43,525 nt of DNA from contig CAJTZO010000001.1 of the NCBI GenBank assembly GCA_910583755.1, forward strand, positions 90,143-133,667, in the 5' to 3' direction. Of the stretch, positions 25,204 to 35,036 are shown piece after piece. The first letter of the stretch is position 1; every line of letters starts with the position of its first letter. The notes under the pieces were generated by a model. The model was not told where the DNA came from. It saw only the letters and a program-made list of their open reading frames with translations, and searched no databases. A program made the translations under genes and the position numbers. The stretch comes from an uncultured Clostridia bacterium (lineage in GTDB: Bacteria; Bacillota; Clostridia; Lachnospirales; Anaerotignaceae).

Positions 25204-26787
25204 ATGGTAAATCAAGAAACAATACAAAAAAGACGTATTTTCGGTGTTATTTCTCACCCGGATGCTGGAAAAACAACTTTAACAGAAAAGTTATTACTTC
25301 ATGGTGGTGCTATCCGCGAAGCAGGTACTGTCAAAGCAAGGAGAAATCAAAAATTTGCCAAATCCGACTGGATGGAAATTGAAAAACAAAGAGGTATTTC
25401 TGTCACTTCTTCCGTCATGCAATTTGAATATCGTGACAAAATTGTTTCTATTATGGATACACCCGGACACAACGACTTCGGAGAAGATACTTATCGTATT
25501 TTAACTTCTGTTGACAGTGCCGTTATGGTTATTGACGCTGCAAAAGGTGTGGAAGCGCAAACAAAAAAATTATTTAAGGTTTGTAGTATGCGTCAAATTC
25601 CTATTTTTACCTTTATTAACAAATTAGACCGTCAGTCCAAAGACCCACTTGATTGTATGGCAGATTTAGAGGATGCCCTTGGCTTACCTTCTACTGCTGT
25701 TACATGGCCAATTGGCAATGGTTTAACTTTTGAAGGTATCTATGACAGACTCGAAAACAAAGTCTATGTTTATCGAAAAAATGATGTCATTGATTTAGGA
25801 GCAAATGGTGTTTATGGTGATAAATTAGATGGTATTATTAGTGAAGCAAACATTGATATTTTGCGTAGCGAAATTGAGTTATTGGATGGTGCAGGAAATG
25901 CTTTTGACTTACAAGCAATTAAGGCGGGTGAACTTTCCCCTGTTTTTTTTGGCTCTGCTTTAGTTGACTTTGGAATTATCCCTTTTTTAAATCACTTTTT
26001 GGACTGGTCACCTGCACCTGGTGCCAGAAAAACAGTCACAGGAGAAGTACAGCCAACGGATGACTTTTTTAGCGGATTTATTTTTAAAATACAAGCAAAT
26101 ATGAACCCTGCACATAGAGATAGACTTGCTTTTTTGCGCATTTGCTCGGGTATCTTTGAAAGAGGCATGAATGTTACACTTTCTCGCACTGGAAAACAGT
26201 TTAAATTAAGTCAGTCAACTCAACTGATGGCAAATGAAAGGGAAACAGTAGAAACTGCATACGCTGGTGATGTTATCGGCATTTACGACACAGGCAATTA
26301 TCAAATTGGCGATACCTTAACCACAAGTAAAGAAAAACTATTTTTTGAACCGCTTCCTACCTTTCCGCCAGAATTTTTTAAAAGAGTACACCCTATCAAT
26401 TCTTTAAAAGCAAAACAATTTCAAAAAGGTGTTACACAACTTGCGCAAGAAGGTGCGATTCAAGTTTACCATAATGAATACAATGATATTATACTAGGTG
26501 CTGTTGGAGAATTACAATTTGAGGTGTTTGAATACCGTTTAAAAAATGAGTATAACTCTGAGGTGCGTATGGAAGAATTAGACTATAGTGTCGCAAGATG
26601 GGCTTCTGCTGAAAAAGAAGTTGATTTCAAAAATTATGTTTCTTCTCGTTCTACCCTTGTATATGACAGATTTGAAAGACCTTTATTCTTATTTGCAAAT
26701 AACTATACCATGAATACTTTTTTAGAAAAAAATCCAGAAATTTCATTGTTGGAAGCATTAGATGTAAATAATGAAGAATATTTATAA
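25204..26787 (+). CDS. prfC: Peptide chain release factor 3
   Basis: The protein has 527 residues and is a translational GTPase that recycles RF1/RF2 after peptide release. G1 is SHPDAGKTTLTEK, G2 is QRGISVTSS, G3 is IMDTPGHNDF and G4 is INKLDR. The RF3-typical EAGTVKARRNQKFAKSDWMEIEKQRG segment separates it from EF-G and TetM-like proteins. Length is the family norm. AAAGGAAA precedes the start and the stop is next to a metallophosphoesterase gene. Confidence 0.97.
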   Translation: MVNQETIQKRRIFGVISHPDAGKTTLTEKLLLHGGAIREAGTVKARRNQKFAKSDWMEIEKQRGISVTSSVMQFEYRDKIVSIMDTPGHNDFGEDTYRILTSVDSAVMVIDAAKGVEAQTKKLFKVCSMRQIPIFTFINKLDRQSKDPLDCMADLEDALGLPSTAVTWPIGNGLTFEGIYDRLENKVYVYRKNDVIDLGANGVYGDKLDGIISEANIDILRSEIELLDGAGNAFDLQAIKAGELSPVFFGSALVDFGIIPFLNHFLDWSPAPGARKTVTGEVQPTDDFFSGFIFKIQANMNPAHRDRLAFLRICSGIFERGMNVTLSRTGKQFKLSQSTQLMANERETVETAYAGDVIGIYDTGNYQIGDTLTTSKEKLFFEPLPTFPPEFFKRVHPINSLKAKQFQKGVTQLAQEGAIQVYHNEYNDIILGAVGELQFEVFEYRLKNEYNSEVRMEELDYSVARWASAEKEVDFKNYVSSRSTLVYDRFERPLFLFANNYTMNTFLEKNPEISLLEALDVNNEEYL

Positions 26788-26797
26788 GGTGATAAAA

Positions 26798-27295
26798 ATG
26801 ATTCCTATTTATTTTATTGCAGATACTCATTTTTCAGATAAAAATATTATGAGATATGAAAATAGACCATTCAAAAGTATAGAAGAAATGAATCAGGAAC
26901 TAATTTATCGCTGGAATTGTACTGTAAAAAAGAATGATATGGTTTATGTTCTTGGTGACTTTGGTGCTGATAAAAACGAATCTTTTATATTAAATCAATT
27001 AAATGGTAAAAAATATCTTTTAAAAGGAAATCATGATAACTATGATAATCAATACTATCGTGATGCTGGTTTTACAGAAGTATATGACACACCAATCATA
27101 TTAAATGAGTTTTGGATATTATCCCATAAACCAATGTATGTTAATCAAAATATGCCCTATGCAAATATTTTTGGACATGTTCACAATTCTCCAATTTTCC
27201 ATACTTATAGCAATCAACATTATTGCGTATCTGTAGAACGGATAAATTATACTCCTATTTCAATGCACGAAATTATAAAAAAAGTACAAACATAA
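26798..27295 (+). CDS. Small metallophosphoesterase
   Basis: The protein has 165 residues. ATG 26798 has AAGGTGAT 5 nt upstream, and this site overlaps the prfC stop. An ATG at 26771 in the same frame lies inside prfC. Calcineurin-like metal motifs are present: FIADTHFSD, VLGDFGADK, LKGNHDNYD, LSHKPMYV and FGHVHNSP. The NIMRYENRPF plus short length fits the YfcE-like phosphohydrolases often annotated only as phosphoesterases. Substrate unknown. Confidence 0.92.
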   Translation: MIPIYFIADTHFSDKNIMRYENRPFKSIEEMNQELIYRWNCTVKKNDMVYVLGDFGADKNESFILNQLNGKKYLLKGNHDNYDNQYYRDAGFTEVYDTPIILNEFWILSHKPMYVNQNMPYANIFGHVHNSPIFHTYSNQHYCVSVERINYTPISMHEIIKKVQT

Positions 27296-27335
27296 CATTA
27301 AAATTTTCTTATTCAAAGTCAAGGATAATGTTTAT

Positions 27336-27383
27336 AAAAAAAGCCCCACCTATCCCACCGATTGGTCAATAAATTGGGGCTTT
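27336..27383 (-). terminator. Terminator of polC
   Basis: AAAGCCCCA and TGGGGCTTT arms (27341-27349 and 27375-27383) are followed on the minus strand by a T-run. The hairpin is 278 bp past the polC stop. The prfC side has the arm without a T-run. Confidence 0.75.
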
Positions 27384-27499
27384 GATGTACTTTGTATATT
27401 AACAAAGTTCAATTTTTATTCTAATTTTATCCACTTCATAACTGGTATCTATAGTAGTAATTTCTGTATTTCAAACGGTAGGGCAATTGCTCTACCACC

Positions 27500-27600
27500 C
27501 ACAAGCTTTTGAAAAAAGCTTGACTAAAAACCTTATCTCTTGTAAGAACAAAACAAAAGAGGGATTCTTTTGATAATGTTTTGTTGTTATTCAGTTAAAA
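27500..27600. repeat. Fragment related to the intergenic hairpin family
   Basis: A palindrome at about 27501-27523 (CAAGCTTTT...AAAAGCTTG) followed by CTAAAAACCTTAT resembles the CCAACTTTTT...AAAAGTTGG then ACAAAAAATCTTAT section of copies A and B. A further stem (ACAAAACA...TGTTTTGT) lies at about 27550-27585. I see nothing else in 27296-27660 besides the polC terminator. Confidence 0.4.
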
Positions 27601-27660
27601 GATTTGTTCTAGTTCCACAAATTATTCATTCTTTGCCAAACTTCTTCTAATAAGAAAACA

Positions 27661-30600
27661 CTAAAACAAAGAAAGTTGATTTGTTTCAGGGATTCCTTTT
27701 AAAACTCCATTTTCTTTTAGCAACTCAATGAGAGTCTTACCCACAGAAGTTCTTTGCTTAAATTCTTCTACCGTTTTAAATTCTCCACCACTGTCCCTAC
27801 CTTCTACAATTCCCTGTGCAGCAGTATCTCCTAGGCCTTGCAAAGAGTTAAACGGCGGAATTAAAGCATTTCCTTCTATAATAAATTTTTTCGCATCAGA
27901 TTTATATAAATCAATAGGCAAAAAGTAAAACCCTCTTGCATAAAACTCTATAACAATTTCTAATACTGTTAATTTATTTTTTTCTTTTGTAGTTGCTTCC
28001 ATGCCTTTTTCGTTGATATCATGAATTGCTTTTTTTGCTGTTTCCTCTCCTAAACACATAGAAACATAATCAAAGTCGTCACATGCTCTAATGCTAAAAT
28101 AAGAAGCATAATAAGCCAATGGATAATTTACTTTAAAATAGGCAATACGGAATGCCATCATAACATAAGCTGCTGCATGTGCTTTTGGAAACATATATTT
28201 AATTTTTTGGCAAGAATCAATATACCAATCTGGCACATTATTTGCTTTCATATCTGCAATATCATTTTCATCTAACCCTTTTCCCTTACGTACCTTTTCC
28301 ATAATTTTAAAAGATTTTTTCTTTTCTACACCTTTATTTATCAAATAAATCATAATACTGTCACGGGTGGAAATGGTTTCTTTTAAGGTAATCACCTTAT
28401 TTTCAATTAAAGTTTGTGCATTACCAATCCAAACATCTGTTCCATGCGATAGTCCTGATATTCTTAACAAATCTGCAAATGTTTTTGGTTTCGTATCCAA
28501 TAACATTTGTCTTACAAATTTCGTACCAAATTCTGGAATTCCTAAAGTGCCTGTTTCACATCCAATCTGTTCTGGTGTCACACCCAACACTTTAGGTGAC
28601 TCAAACAATGACATCGTATCTTTGTCACCCAAGGAAACACTTTGAGGATTCACACCTGTTAAATCATAAAGCATACGGATTACAGTAGGGTCGTCATGCC
28701 CAAGCAAATCTAATTTTAAAAGTCGTCCACTAATAGAATGATAATCAAAATGGGTTGTGGTAATGGTAGAATTGACATCATTTGCAGGTCTTTGGATAGG
28801 ACAAAACTCATAAATATCATGGTCACTTGGTACAATCATCAAACCACCGGGATGTTGTCCTGTTGTTCTTTTCACTCCTGTACAACCTTGCACTAAACGG
28901 TTAATTTCTGCATTATGAGGTATCATTTCTTTTTTGTCAAAATATTTTTTTACAAACCCATAAGCGGTTTTATCTGCCAAAGTGCCAATCGTTCCCGCCT
29001 TAAAAACATGACCTTTTCCAAATAATTCCTCTGTATAAGCGTGAGCAGTCTGCTGATATTCTCCTGAAAAATTCAAGTCAATATCTGGTTCCTTATCTCC
29101 ATCAAATCCTAAAAAAGTTTCAAAGGGAATGTCATGTCCTTCTTTGTTAAGCAGCGTACCACAAACAGGACATTTTTTATCTGGCATATCACAACCGCTG
29201 CCTTCTTCCATGGCTGCTGCTTTGACAACATCAGAATCAAAATCAGAATACTTACAGTTTGGGCAAACATAATGTGGTGGTAAAGAATTTACTTCTGTAA
29301 TCCCTGCCATATTAGCCACAAAAGAAGACCCAACAGACCCACGAGAACCAACTAAATAACCATCTGCAACAGATTTCCAAACCAATTTTTGTGCAATAAT
29401 ATAAAGTACAGAAAAACCATTTTTAATAATAGAATTTAACTCTTTGTCTAATCTTTGTTGCACAATTTCTGGTAAAGGGTCACCATAAATGGAAATCGCT
29501 TTTTCCATCGTAATTTTTTTTAGTTCTTCTTCTGCCCCATCAATTTTTGGAGGAAAGGTTTCATCTGGAATCGGTTTTATTTTTTCAATCATATCTGCAA
29601 TTTTATTGGTATTAGTAATGACAATTTCTTCTGCTTTCTGTTCTCCCAAATATTGAAATTCTAACAACATTTCCTCTGTTGTTCTATAATATAAGGGTGC
29701 CTGATTTTCCACATCAGAAAATCCTTCTGCTGTCATAATTACTTTTCGGTAAACAGCATCTTCTGGGTCAATAAAATGTGTGTCACAAGTTGCTACAACT
29801 AGCTTATTATGTTCTTCTCCCAACTGTATAATTTTCCGGTTAAAATTTTTGACATCTTCTATACTGTTGACTGCTGTAATTTTGGGGGAAGCAACCATAA
29901 ATTGATTATTTCCTAATGGTTGTATTTCCAAATAATCGTAAAAGTTTACAATTTCATTAATTTCCTGCTTTGATTTATTATCAAGTAATGCTCTGTATAA
30001 TTCTCCTGCTTCACAAGCACTTCCTATGATTAAACCTTCTTTTAATTTTAGATATTCACTTTTTGGAATCCGTGGTTTTCTATAAAAATAATTAATATGT
30101 GACTTAGAAACTAGTTCATATAAATTTCTTAAACCCACACTATTTTTTACTAGGATAATTGCATGATAATATTTTAATTTATTATAATTTACAGTTCTAC
30201 TTGCCAACACATTAATTTCATTGATATTTGTAATTCCTTTTTCTGCAAGTCTATCTACCAATTTTATAAAAATTTCGGCAGTTGCTTCTGCATCATTAAC
30301 AGCTCTATGATGTCCCTTTAAAGAAACCTCTAAATGTTCCGCAACCACATCTAATTTATGCTTTTTTAATTCTGGTAACAATGTTCTGGACAACTCCACT
30401 GTATCCAACACTGTATTATCTACAGGAAGCATAGAAAGTGCTTCCGCATTTTTTCGGATAAAGCCGACATCAAAACTAGCATTATGTGCTACAAGTACAC
30501 TATTTCCGCAAAATTCCAAAAATTTTGGCAATACTTCCTCAATGAAAGGAGCATCTTTTAACATATCATCCGTAATATTGGTTAATTTTATAATTTCTTC

Positions 30601-31995
30601 ACTTAACTTAACCTGCGGATTTACAAAGGTACTGAAATGGTCTATGATTTTTCCGTTTTCTACTTTGACTGCACCAATTTCTGTAATCTTGTGATTTTCC
30701 TTAGAAAGTCCTGTTGTTTCAATATCAAATACAACAAAAGTATCATCTAATGTTTGTCCCCTTGGACAAGTTACAACATTCCCCAAGTCATCAATTAAAT
30801 ATGCCTCTACGCCATAGATTACCTTTAAATCAGAACCTTTTGCAGCATTCATAGCATCTGGAAAGGCTTGTACCACACCATGGTCTGTAATAGCAATGGC
30901 TTTATGTCCCCATTCCATCGCGCGTTTGATATAGGTTTTGACATTCGTCACACCATCCATACTACTCATCTGTGTATGCAAATGCAATTCTACCCTTTTT
31001 TGTTCTGCATCATCTTTTCTTTTTGGAGGAGGTACTGCCAGCATAATATTTTTTGCCATAATATTAATTTCTTTTGCATACTTGTCAAATTGCACATCTC
31101 CTTGTACTCGTACATAGGTACCACTTTTCATACGTTCTTTTAATTCCTTGTCAAACACATTTTTTTTCTCAAAAAATTTTACTGTTGTGGAATCTGTCAA
31201 ATCTGTAATATCAAAAGAAACAATATATTTTTCTCCTTTAATTTCCCTTGTTTCTATGTTAAAAACATTTCCTTCAATAATAACTCTTTCTCCTTCTATT
31301 TTACTGTCATATATTTTGGAACGATTACCATTAAATTCCTTTCCATAAATAATTCCTTTTGAAACATTTTCAGAAGCTGCTTCTATTTCCTGTGAAGAAC
31401 GAGTTTGCTCTATTTCTGCCTGTCTTGCGCTGATTTGTTCTATCAGTTCCTTTTCTTTTATGATTTGTCGTTGTGATATGCTTTCCTTTTCCTCTTGAGA
31501 AAGATGAACATCTTTAAACATAACAGAGTATTGTAAACCAATTTCCTGTTCCAGACAGCGTTGCATTTTTTCACCGATTCCCTTTTTGGACATATAATAA
31601 GCCATATTATTTTTCACACGAATCAATATTTTTTTTTGCTGTAGTTCCCAAAATGCTTCTTTCATTACACCTTTACAAACAGGACTTTCTGAAGAAATTT
31701 TGTAAACCATATGTTTCCAATACTGACGTATCATTTCTTCATCAGAAAATTCTTTTAGATGAAAAAAAGGAGTAATATTTACTTTTTTAACACCAGGTAA
31801 TTGTTTTAATAGTTCCTTTTGCAGTTGTTGTAATAAGGTATATTCTACCATTTTTTCAGAAGTCAAATGAATTTCTAAATTTTTTTCTTTTTTGTGAATA
31901 ATAATGCTATCCACAATCGTGTTGCAAAAAGCAGATTTGATAGTGTTGGAAAGTGATATTTTTTCAAAAACACTTGCAAATACTTTTGCTGTCAT
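27661..31995 (-). CDS. polC: DNA polymerase III PolC-type alpha subunit
   Basis: The protein has 1444 residues from ATG 31995 (MTAKVFASVFEKISL), with GAGAGGA 9 nt upstream. The frame extends to 32037 but without a site. The order fits Gram-positive replicative PolC: an N-terminal region, an OB domain (GKEFNGNRSKIYDSKIEGERVIIEG, about 230-330), a PHP domain (ELHLHTQMSSMDG and ITDHGVVQAFPDA) and a 3'-5' proofreading exonuclease inserted into it (FVVFDIETTGL, then LVAHNASFDVGF). The polymerase core follows, with GSRGSVGSSFVANM, the Zn-type cysteines YVCPNCKYSD and CPVCGTLL, and catalytic EPDIDLNFSGEYQ. Length is normal. This confirms a Firmicutes host. It has no partner gene and its own terminator. 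Confidence 0.97.
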   Translation of the reverse strand: MTAKVFASVFEKISLSNTIKSAFCNTIVDSIIIHKKEKNLEIHLTSEKMVEYTLLQQLQKELLKQLPGVKKVNITPFFHLKEFSDEEMIRQYWKHMVYKISSESPVCKGVMKEAFWELQQKKILIRVKNNMAYYMSKKGIGEKMQRCLEQEIGLQYSVMFKDVHLSQEEKESISQRQIIKEKELIEQISARQAEIEQTRSSQEIEAASENVSKGIIYGKEFNGNRSKIYDSKIEGERVIIEGNVFNIETREIKGEKYIVSFDITDLTDSTTVKFFEKKNVFDKELKERMKSGTYVRVQGDVQFDKYAKEINIMAKNIMLAVPPPKRKDDAEQKRVELHLHTQMSSMDGVTNVKTYIKRAMEWGHKAIAITDHGVVQAFPDAMNAAKGSDLKVIYGVEAYLIDDLGNVVTCPRGQTLDDTFVVFDIETTGLSKENHKITEIGAVKVENGKIIDHFSTFVNPQVKLSEEIIKLTNITDDMLKDAPFIEEVLPKFLEFCGNSVLVAHNASFDVGFIRKNAEALSMLPVDNTVLDTVELSRTLLPELKKHKLDVVAEHLEVSLKGHHRAVNDAEATAEIFIKLVDRLAEKGITNINEINVLASRTVNYNKLKYYHAIILVKNSVGLRNLYELVSKSHINYFYRKPRIPKSEYLKLKEGLIIGSACEAGELYRALLDNKSKQEINEIVNFYDYLEIQPLGNNQFMVASPKITAVNSIEDVKNFNRKIIQLGEEHNKLVVATCDTHFIDPEDAVYRKVIMTAEGFSDVENQAPLYYRTTEEMLLEFQYLGEQKAEEIVITNTNKIADMIEKIKPIPDETFPPKIDGAEEELKKITMEKAISIYGDPLPEIVQQRLDKELNSIIKNGFSVLYIIAQKLVWKSVADGYLVGSRGSVGSSFVANMAGITEVNSLPPHYVCPNCKYSDFDSDVVKAAAMEEGSGCDMPDKKCPVCGTLLNKEGHDIPFETFLGFDGDKEPDIDLNFSGEYQQTAHAYTEELFGKGHVFKAGTIGTLADKTAYGFVKKYFDKKEMIPHNAEINRLVQGCTGVKRTTGQHPGGLMIVPSDHDIYEFCPIQRPANDVNSTITTTHFDYHSISGRLLKLDLLGHDDPTVIRMLYDLTGVNPQSVSLGDKDTMSLFESPKVLGVTPEQIGCETGTLGIPEFGTKFVRQMLLDTKPKTFADLLRISGLSHGTDVWIGNAQTLIENKVITLKETISTRDSIMIYLINKGVEKKKSFKIMEKVRKGKGLDENDIADMKANNVPDWYIDSCQKIKYMFPKAHAAAYVMMAFRIAYFKVNYPLAYYASYFSIRACDDFDYVSMCLGEETAKKAIHDINEKGMEATTKEKNKLTVLEIVIEFYARGFYFLPIDLYKSDAKKFIIEGNALIPPFNSLQGLGDTAAQGIVEGRDSGGEFKTVEEFKQRTSVGKTLIELLKENGVLKGIPETNQLSLF

Positions 31996-32350
31996 TCCAT
32001 CACGTCCTCTCTGTTGTTGTCGAAAAAAGAAAAGCAAACAAGAAACTTAATTATAAAATAATAAAAACCTCATTTTTTTATTTTCTTTTTTCAAATAATT
32101 TTTTACATTGTTATATTTACATTAAAATAGTTGTTCTTCATTTATTGAAAAGGTCACATCAAATATCCAAATAGCAATATCATTCACTTTATTATTACAT
32201 ATCATTCTATCTGCTCATTTTCTACAATTATCAACAGAAGAATAGCCACTTATCACATCTGTATATAAATAATTTGTAATTAGTATCTCTTTCATATGTT
32301 TTTTCTCTCACACGTTCTCACTTTTTCGCTTCATTCATTGGCACAATAGA
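31996..32350. other. Spacer upstream of polC, no gene seen
   Basis: This is AT-rich sequence. I find no convincing -35/-10 pair for polC, although TATAAT near 32052-32057 on the minus strand could serve as a -10. No stem or RNA gene is visible. Confidence 0.4.
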
Positions 32351-32351
32351 C

Positions 32352-32392
32352 GAAAAACCCCTTTTTGATGTCTAACTTCAAAAAGGGATTTC
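32352..32392 (-). terminator. Terminator of the pyr genes
   Basis: AATCCCTTTTT and AAAAAGGGGTTTTT arms on the minus strand around a 13-nt loop, followed by T. The hairpin lies just after the 102-aa gene. Confidence 0.8.
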
Positions 32393-32420
32393 TATTTTCT
32401 ACAGCATAACTTTAAACTTT

Positions 32421-32729
32421 TTAAAATCTAGGATTAAATATTTTTTGTCCTTTTAAAGGATGTAATTTTTCAATATCCATGTGTAATACGTTATCAAAGT
32501 AGTTTAATACTTCTTCTACCGTATCCACTTGTATGATTTTTTCTGTTTCCTCTGCTAAACCTTCAAAAATCAAAAAAAATTTATCTTTTTCTAACTCCAT
32601 ATGATAAATCTTGTATTTTTGTCCCCATTTTTGGACAGCAACAGAAAAATAAATTTTTACATTATTTTTCTCCCTGATTTCCTCAAAACCAATTTGCTTT
32701 CCCTTTTGGATAAATGCAACACTTTTCAT
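32421..32729 (-). CDS. Small hypothetical protein after pyrK
   Basis: The protein has 102 residues, with no signal, helix or cysteine motif, and no known domain. It starts directly after the pyrK stop (32730), so it is in the same transcript and ends at a terminator. The sequence alternates charged and hydrophobic residues (VKIYFSVAVQKWGQKYKIYHMELEKDKFFLIFEGL), suggesting a small beta-rich fold. It replaces the pyrD or pyrE usually seen here. Confidence 0.75.
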   Translation of the reverse strand: MKSVAFIQKGKQIGFEEIREKNNVKIYFSVAVQKWGQKYKIYHMELEKDKFFLIFEGLAEETEKIIQVDTVEEVLNYFDNVLHMDIEKLHPLKGQKIFNPRF

Positions 32730-33497
32730 TTAGTTCTCCCATACCACTTCTTTCCCCCAAAAAACAGGACCATCTTTACAAACCTTTAAATTTTCCCAAT
32801 CATTTTCTTTTTTAATTTGAATAGCACAGCCCACACAAGCTCCAATTCCACAAGCCATTCTTTCTTCCATAGAAACTTGTATTGGCATCTGATTTTTTTC
32901 TGCCCACTCAAATACAGCTTTTAACATTATTTTGGGACCACAGGCATATAACATGTCTCCTTTGGGTTGTTCTCGTTTCAAAACATCTAATACTGTTCCA
33001 TGCAAGCCAACACTACCATCATCCGTAGCTATAAACACTTTTGCTCCTATCTTTTTAAAATCTTCTACAAGAATCGGTTTTGATTTAGCACCAATAAAAA
33101 CAGAAATATTTCCTTGCAGTGTTTTTGCCAATTCCAACATAGGAGGTACTCCAATTCCACCTGCAACTAAAATATGATGTTGATGTTCTGGTTGAATGGA
33201 AAAGCCATTTCCCAAAGCACCTAAAATTTTTAAGTTATCACCCTTTTGCAAGCTAGAAAAATACTGCGTTCCTTTTCCTACTGTTTGATAAAGCAAACGA
33301 AGGGTTCCTTCTTTTTTATCAATTTCACATAAACTAATGGGACGGGGTAATAACATTTCTCCTTTTCCAGTGTATATATTAATAAATTGTCCTGCTTTTG
33401 CCAATTTTGCAACTTCTGGTGCCAAAAGCACCATATCATAAATTTGTTCTGTATAATGTTCATTTTTTAATATGACTGCTTGTTCTATTTTTTTCAT
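32730..33497 (-). CDS. pyrK: Dihydroorotate dehydrogenase electron transfer subunit
   Basis: The protein has 255 residues. It is an FAD and [2Fe-2S] subunit that passes electrons from PyrD to NAD. FAD site: LLPRPISLCEI. NAD side: GGIGVPPMLELAK, then YACGPKIMLKAVFEWA. The cluster cysteines are at the C-terminus: CGIGACVGCAI, then CKDGPVF. PyrDB, its catalytic partner, is not in the window. pyrF is 13 bp upstream. Confidence 0.95.
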   Translation of the reverse strand: MKKIEQAVILKNEHYTEQIYDMVLLAPEVAKLAKAGQFINIYTGKGEMLLPRPISLCEIDKKEGTLRLLYQTVGKGTQYFSSLQKGDNLKILGALGNGFSIQPEHQHHILVAGGIGVPPMLELAKTLQGNISVFIGAKSKPILVEDFKKIGAKVFIATDDGSVGLHGTVLDVLKREQPKGDMLYACGPKIMLKAVFEWAEKNQMPIQVSMEERMACGIGACVGCAIQIKKENDWENLKVCKDGPVFWGKEVVWEN

Positions 33498-33509
33498 TTT
33501 TCTTCCCCT

Positions 33510-34433
33510 TTATCGTACACGGTTTAAGTCATCACGCATATCTATTACAGCCTGACGTGATGCTTGTGCAAAATTTTCTTCTGAAAAATCAGCATATTTT
33601 TTATTTTTATAGGCTGCAATAATTCCACGAGAAGAATTTACAATGGCACCGATTCCCTCTTTGTCAAAACAAACAGATAAATCTTCTGCTGTTCCGCCTT
33701 GCGCACCATATCCTGGTACCAAAAAAAAGGTATGAGGTAACCTTTTTCTTAAATCCTCTGCTTGTTTTGCATGGGTTGCACCAACTACTGCACCAACAGA
33801 AGAATAACCATACTTTCCTTGTAGAGAAGTGCCCCATTCCTCTGTCAATTCTCCTACCCTTTCATATAATTTTATGCCTCCAACTTCTAAATCCTGTAAC
33901 TGTCCGCTATTTGGGTTAGAAGTTTTTACTAATATAAACAAACCTTTTTGATATGATTTGCAATGCTGCAAATAAGGCTCTATAGAGTCCCAACCAAGAT
34001 AAGGATTTAAAGTAATAAAATCTTCTCTATAAATTTCAAATTGATTTTCTTCAATGTTGACTTTACCAATATGTCCATTTGCATAGGCTTCTGCTGTAGA
34101 AGCAATATCACTTCTTTTAATATCTCCAATGACAAGTAAGCCCATTTCTTTGGCATAAGCAATGGTTTTAATATAACAAGCAATTCCTTCCACTCCAAAT
34201 TGCTCATACATCGCAATCTGTGGCTTTACCGCAGGTATCAAGTCATAGGTAGCATCAATAATTGCTTTATTAAACTGCCAAAATGCTTCCATTGCACCAG
34301 AAGGTGTTTTTCCTAATTTTTCATAGGCATTTTGTTTAATACAAGCAGGAATATAATCTAAACGTGGGTCTAATCCTACAACAGTAGGGTTATTTGTTTG
34401 CTTTATCTTCTCTATTAAATTATCAATTATCAT
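33510..34433 (-). CDS. pyrF: Orotidine 5'-phosphate decarboxylase (PyrF, long type)
   Basis: The protein has 307 residues, the longer class of PyrF. The start has GGAGGAA. The substrate and catalytic motif is VIGDIKRSDIASTAEAYA. VGLDPRLDYIP near the N-terminus and FLVPGYGAQGG are typical. It decarboxylates OMP to UMP, the last step of UMP synthesis. It is first of the visible pyrF-pyrK-unknown unit. No attenuator or PyrR box is seen in the upstream 600 bp. Confidence 0.95.
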   Translation of the reverse strand: MIIDNLIEKIKQTNNPTVVGLDPRLDYIPACIKQNAYEKLGKTPSGAMEAFWQFNKAIIDATYDLIPAVKPQIAMYEQFGVEGIACYIKTIAYAKEMGLLVIGDIKRSDIASTAEAYANGHIGKVNIEENQFEIYREDFITLNPYLGWDSIEPYLQHCKSYQKGLFILVKTSNPNSGQLQDLEVGGIKLYERVGELTEEWGTSLQGKYGYSSVGAVVGATHAKQAEDLRKRLPHTFFLVPGYGAQGGTAEDLSVCFDKEGIGAIVNSSRGIIAAYKNKKYADFSEENFAQASRQAVIDMRDDLNRVR

Positions 34434-35036
34434 ATTTTTCCTCCGCTCAATTTATCATCTCTTAATTTTTTTAAAAAGTATAGCATAAAAAAACTTCTTA
34501 TTCAATACAGAATCTTCCTGTTAAATGCCCTCTCTACAAAGCTTATCCTCTTTCTTTTTCAAAATTAGCACTTTTTTTAAGTTTTTATCTTCTTTCTTGT
34601 AAAAAAAAGGTATTGTTTTTAATTATTTAAGGTTTTTCTTAAAATATAAAATACGATTGTACAAAAAATAGTACAAAAGGAGTAGAAAAATAGTATTTTC
34701 AGATTATTGTGTTTCTATTGTATACATAGTATAATATTAAGCATAGAACAAAATATAAATTGTGCAAAACGATAATTGTTTTATTTATATTAAATAAAAA
34801 CTATCATTAATGTATTAAAGAAATTCATTTTTTTTGAAAAAACTAGTTATTATTTTTGCAATCACTGAGTTGAAAAACATCCTAAAATGCTCTATATTGT
34901 ATATTGTATCTAAATTATCCAAAAAGTGTAAATTATTTTAAGCAAACAATAGAGTTTGAAAGCCAATTAATCAGACTTGGTTTTTATGAAATAAGCTTAC
35001 TGTTTGACTCATGTATTAGAATTAAAATAAGAAGGG
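34434..35036. other. AT-rich divergent spacer, pyrF and LuxR-type regulator
   Basis: The spacer holds no gene of size. It contains a consensus-like plus-strand promoter (listed separately) and a TTGTACAAAAAA motif at 34657-34668 that recurs at 35971. The 300 bp leader after the promoter shows no clear stem and no riboswitch I recognise. Confidence 0.5.
34707..34735 (+). promoter_or_regulatory. Promoter of the LuxR-type regulator
   Basis: TTGTGT (34707-34712) and TATAAT (34730-34735) with 17 bp between. The regulator starts 300 bp later, so the leader would be long. Confidence 0.6.
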
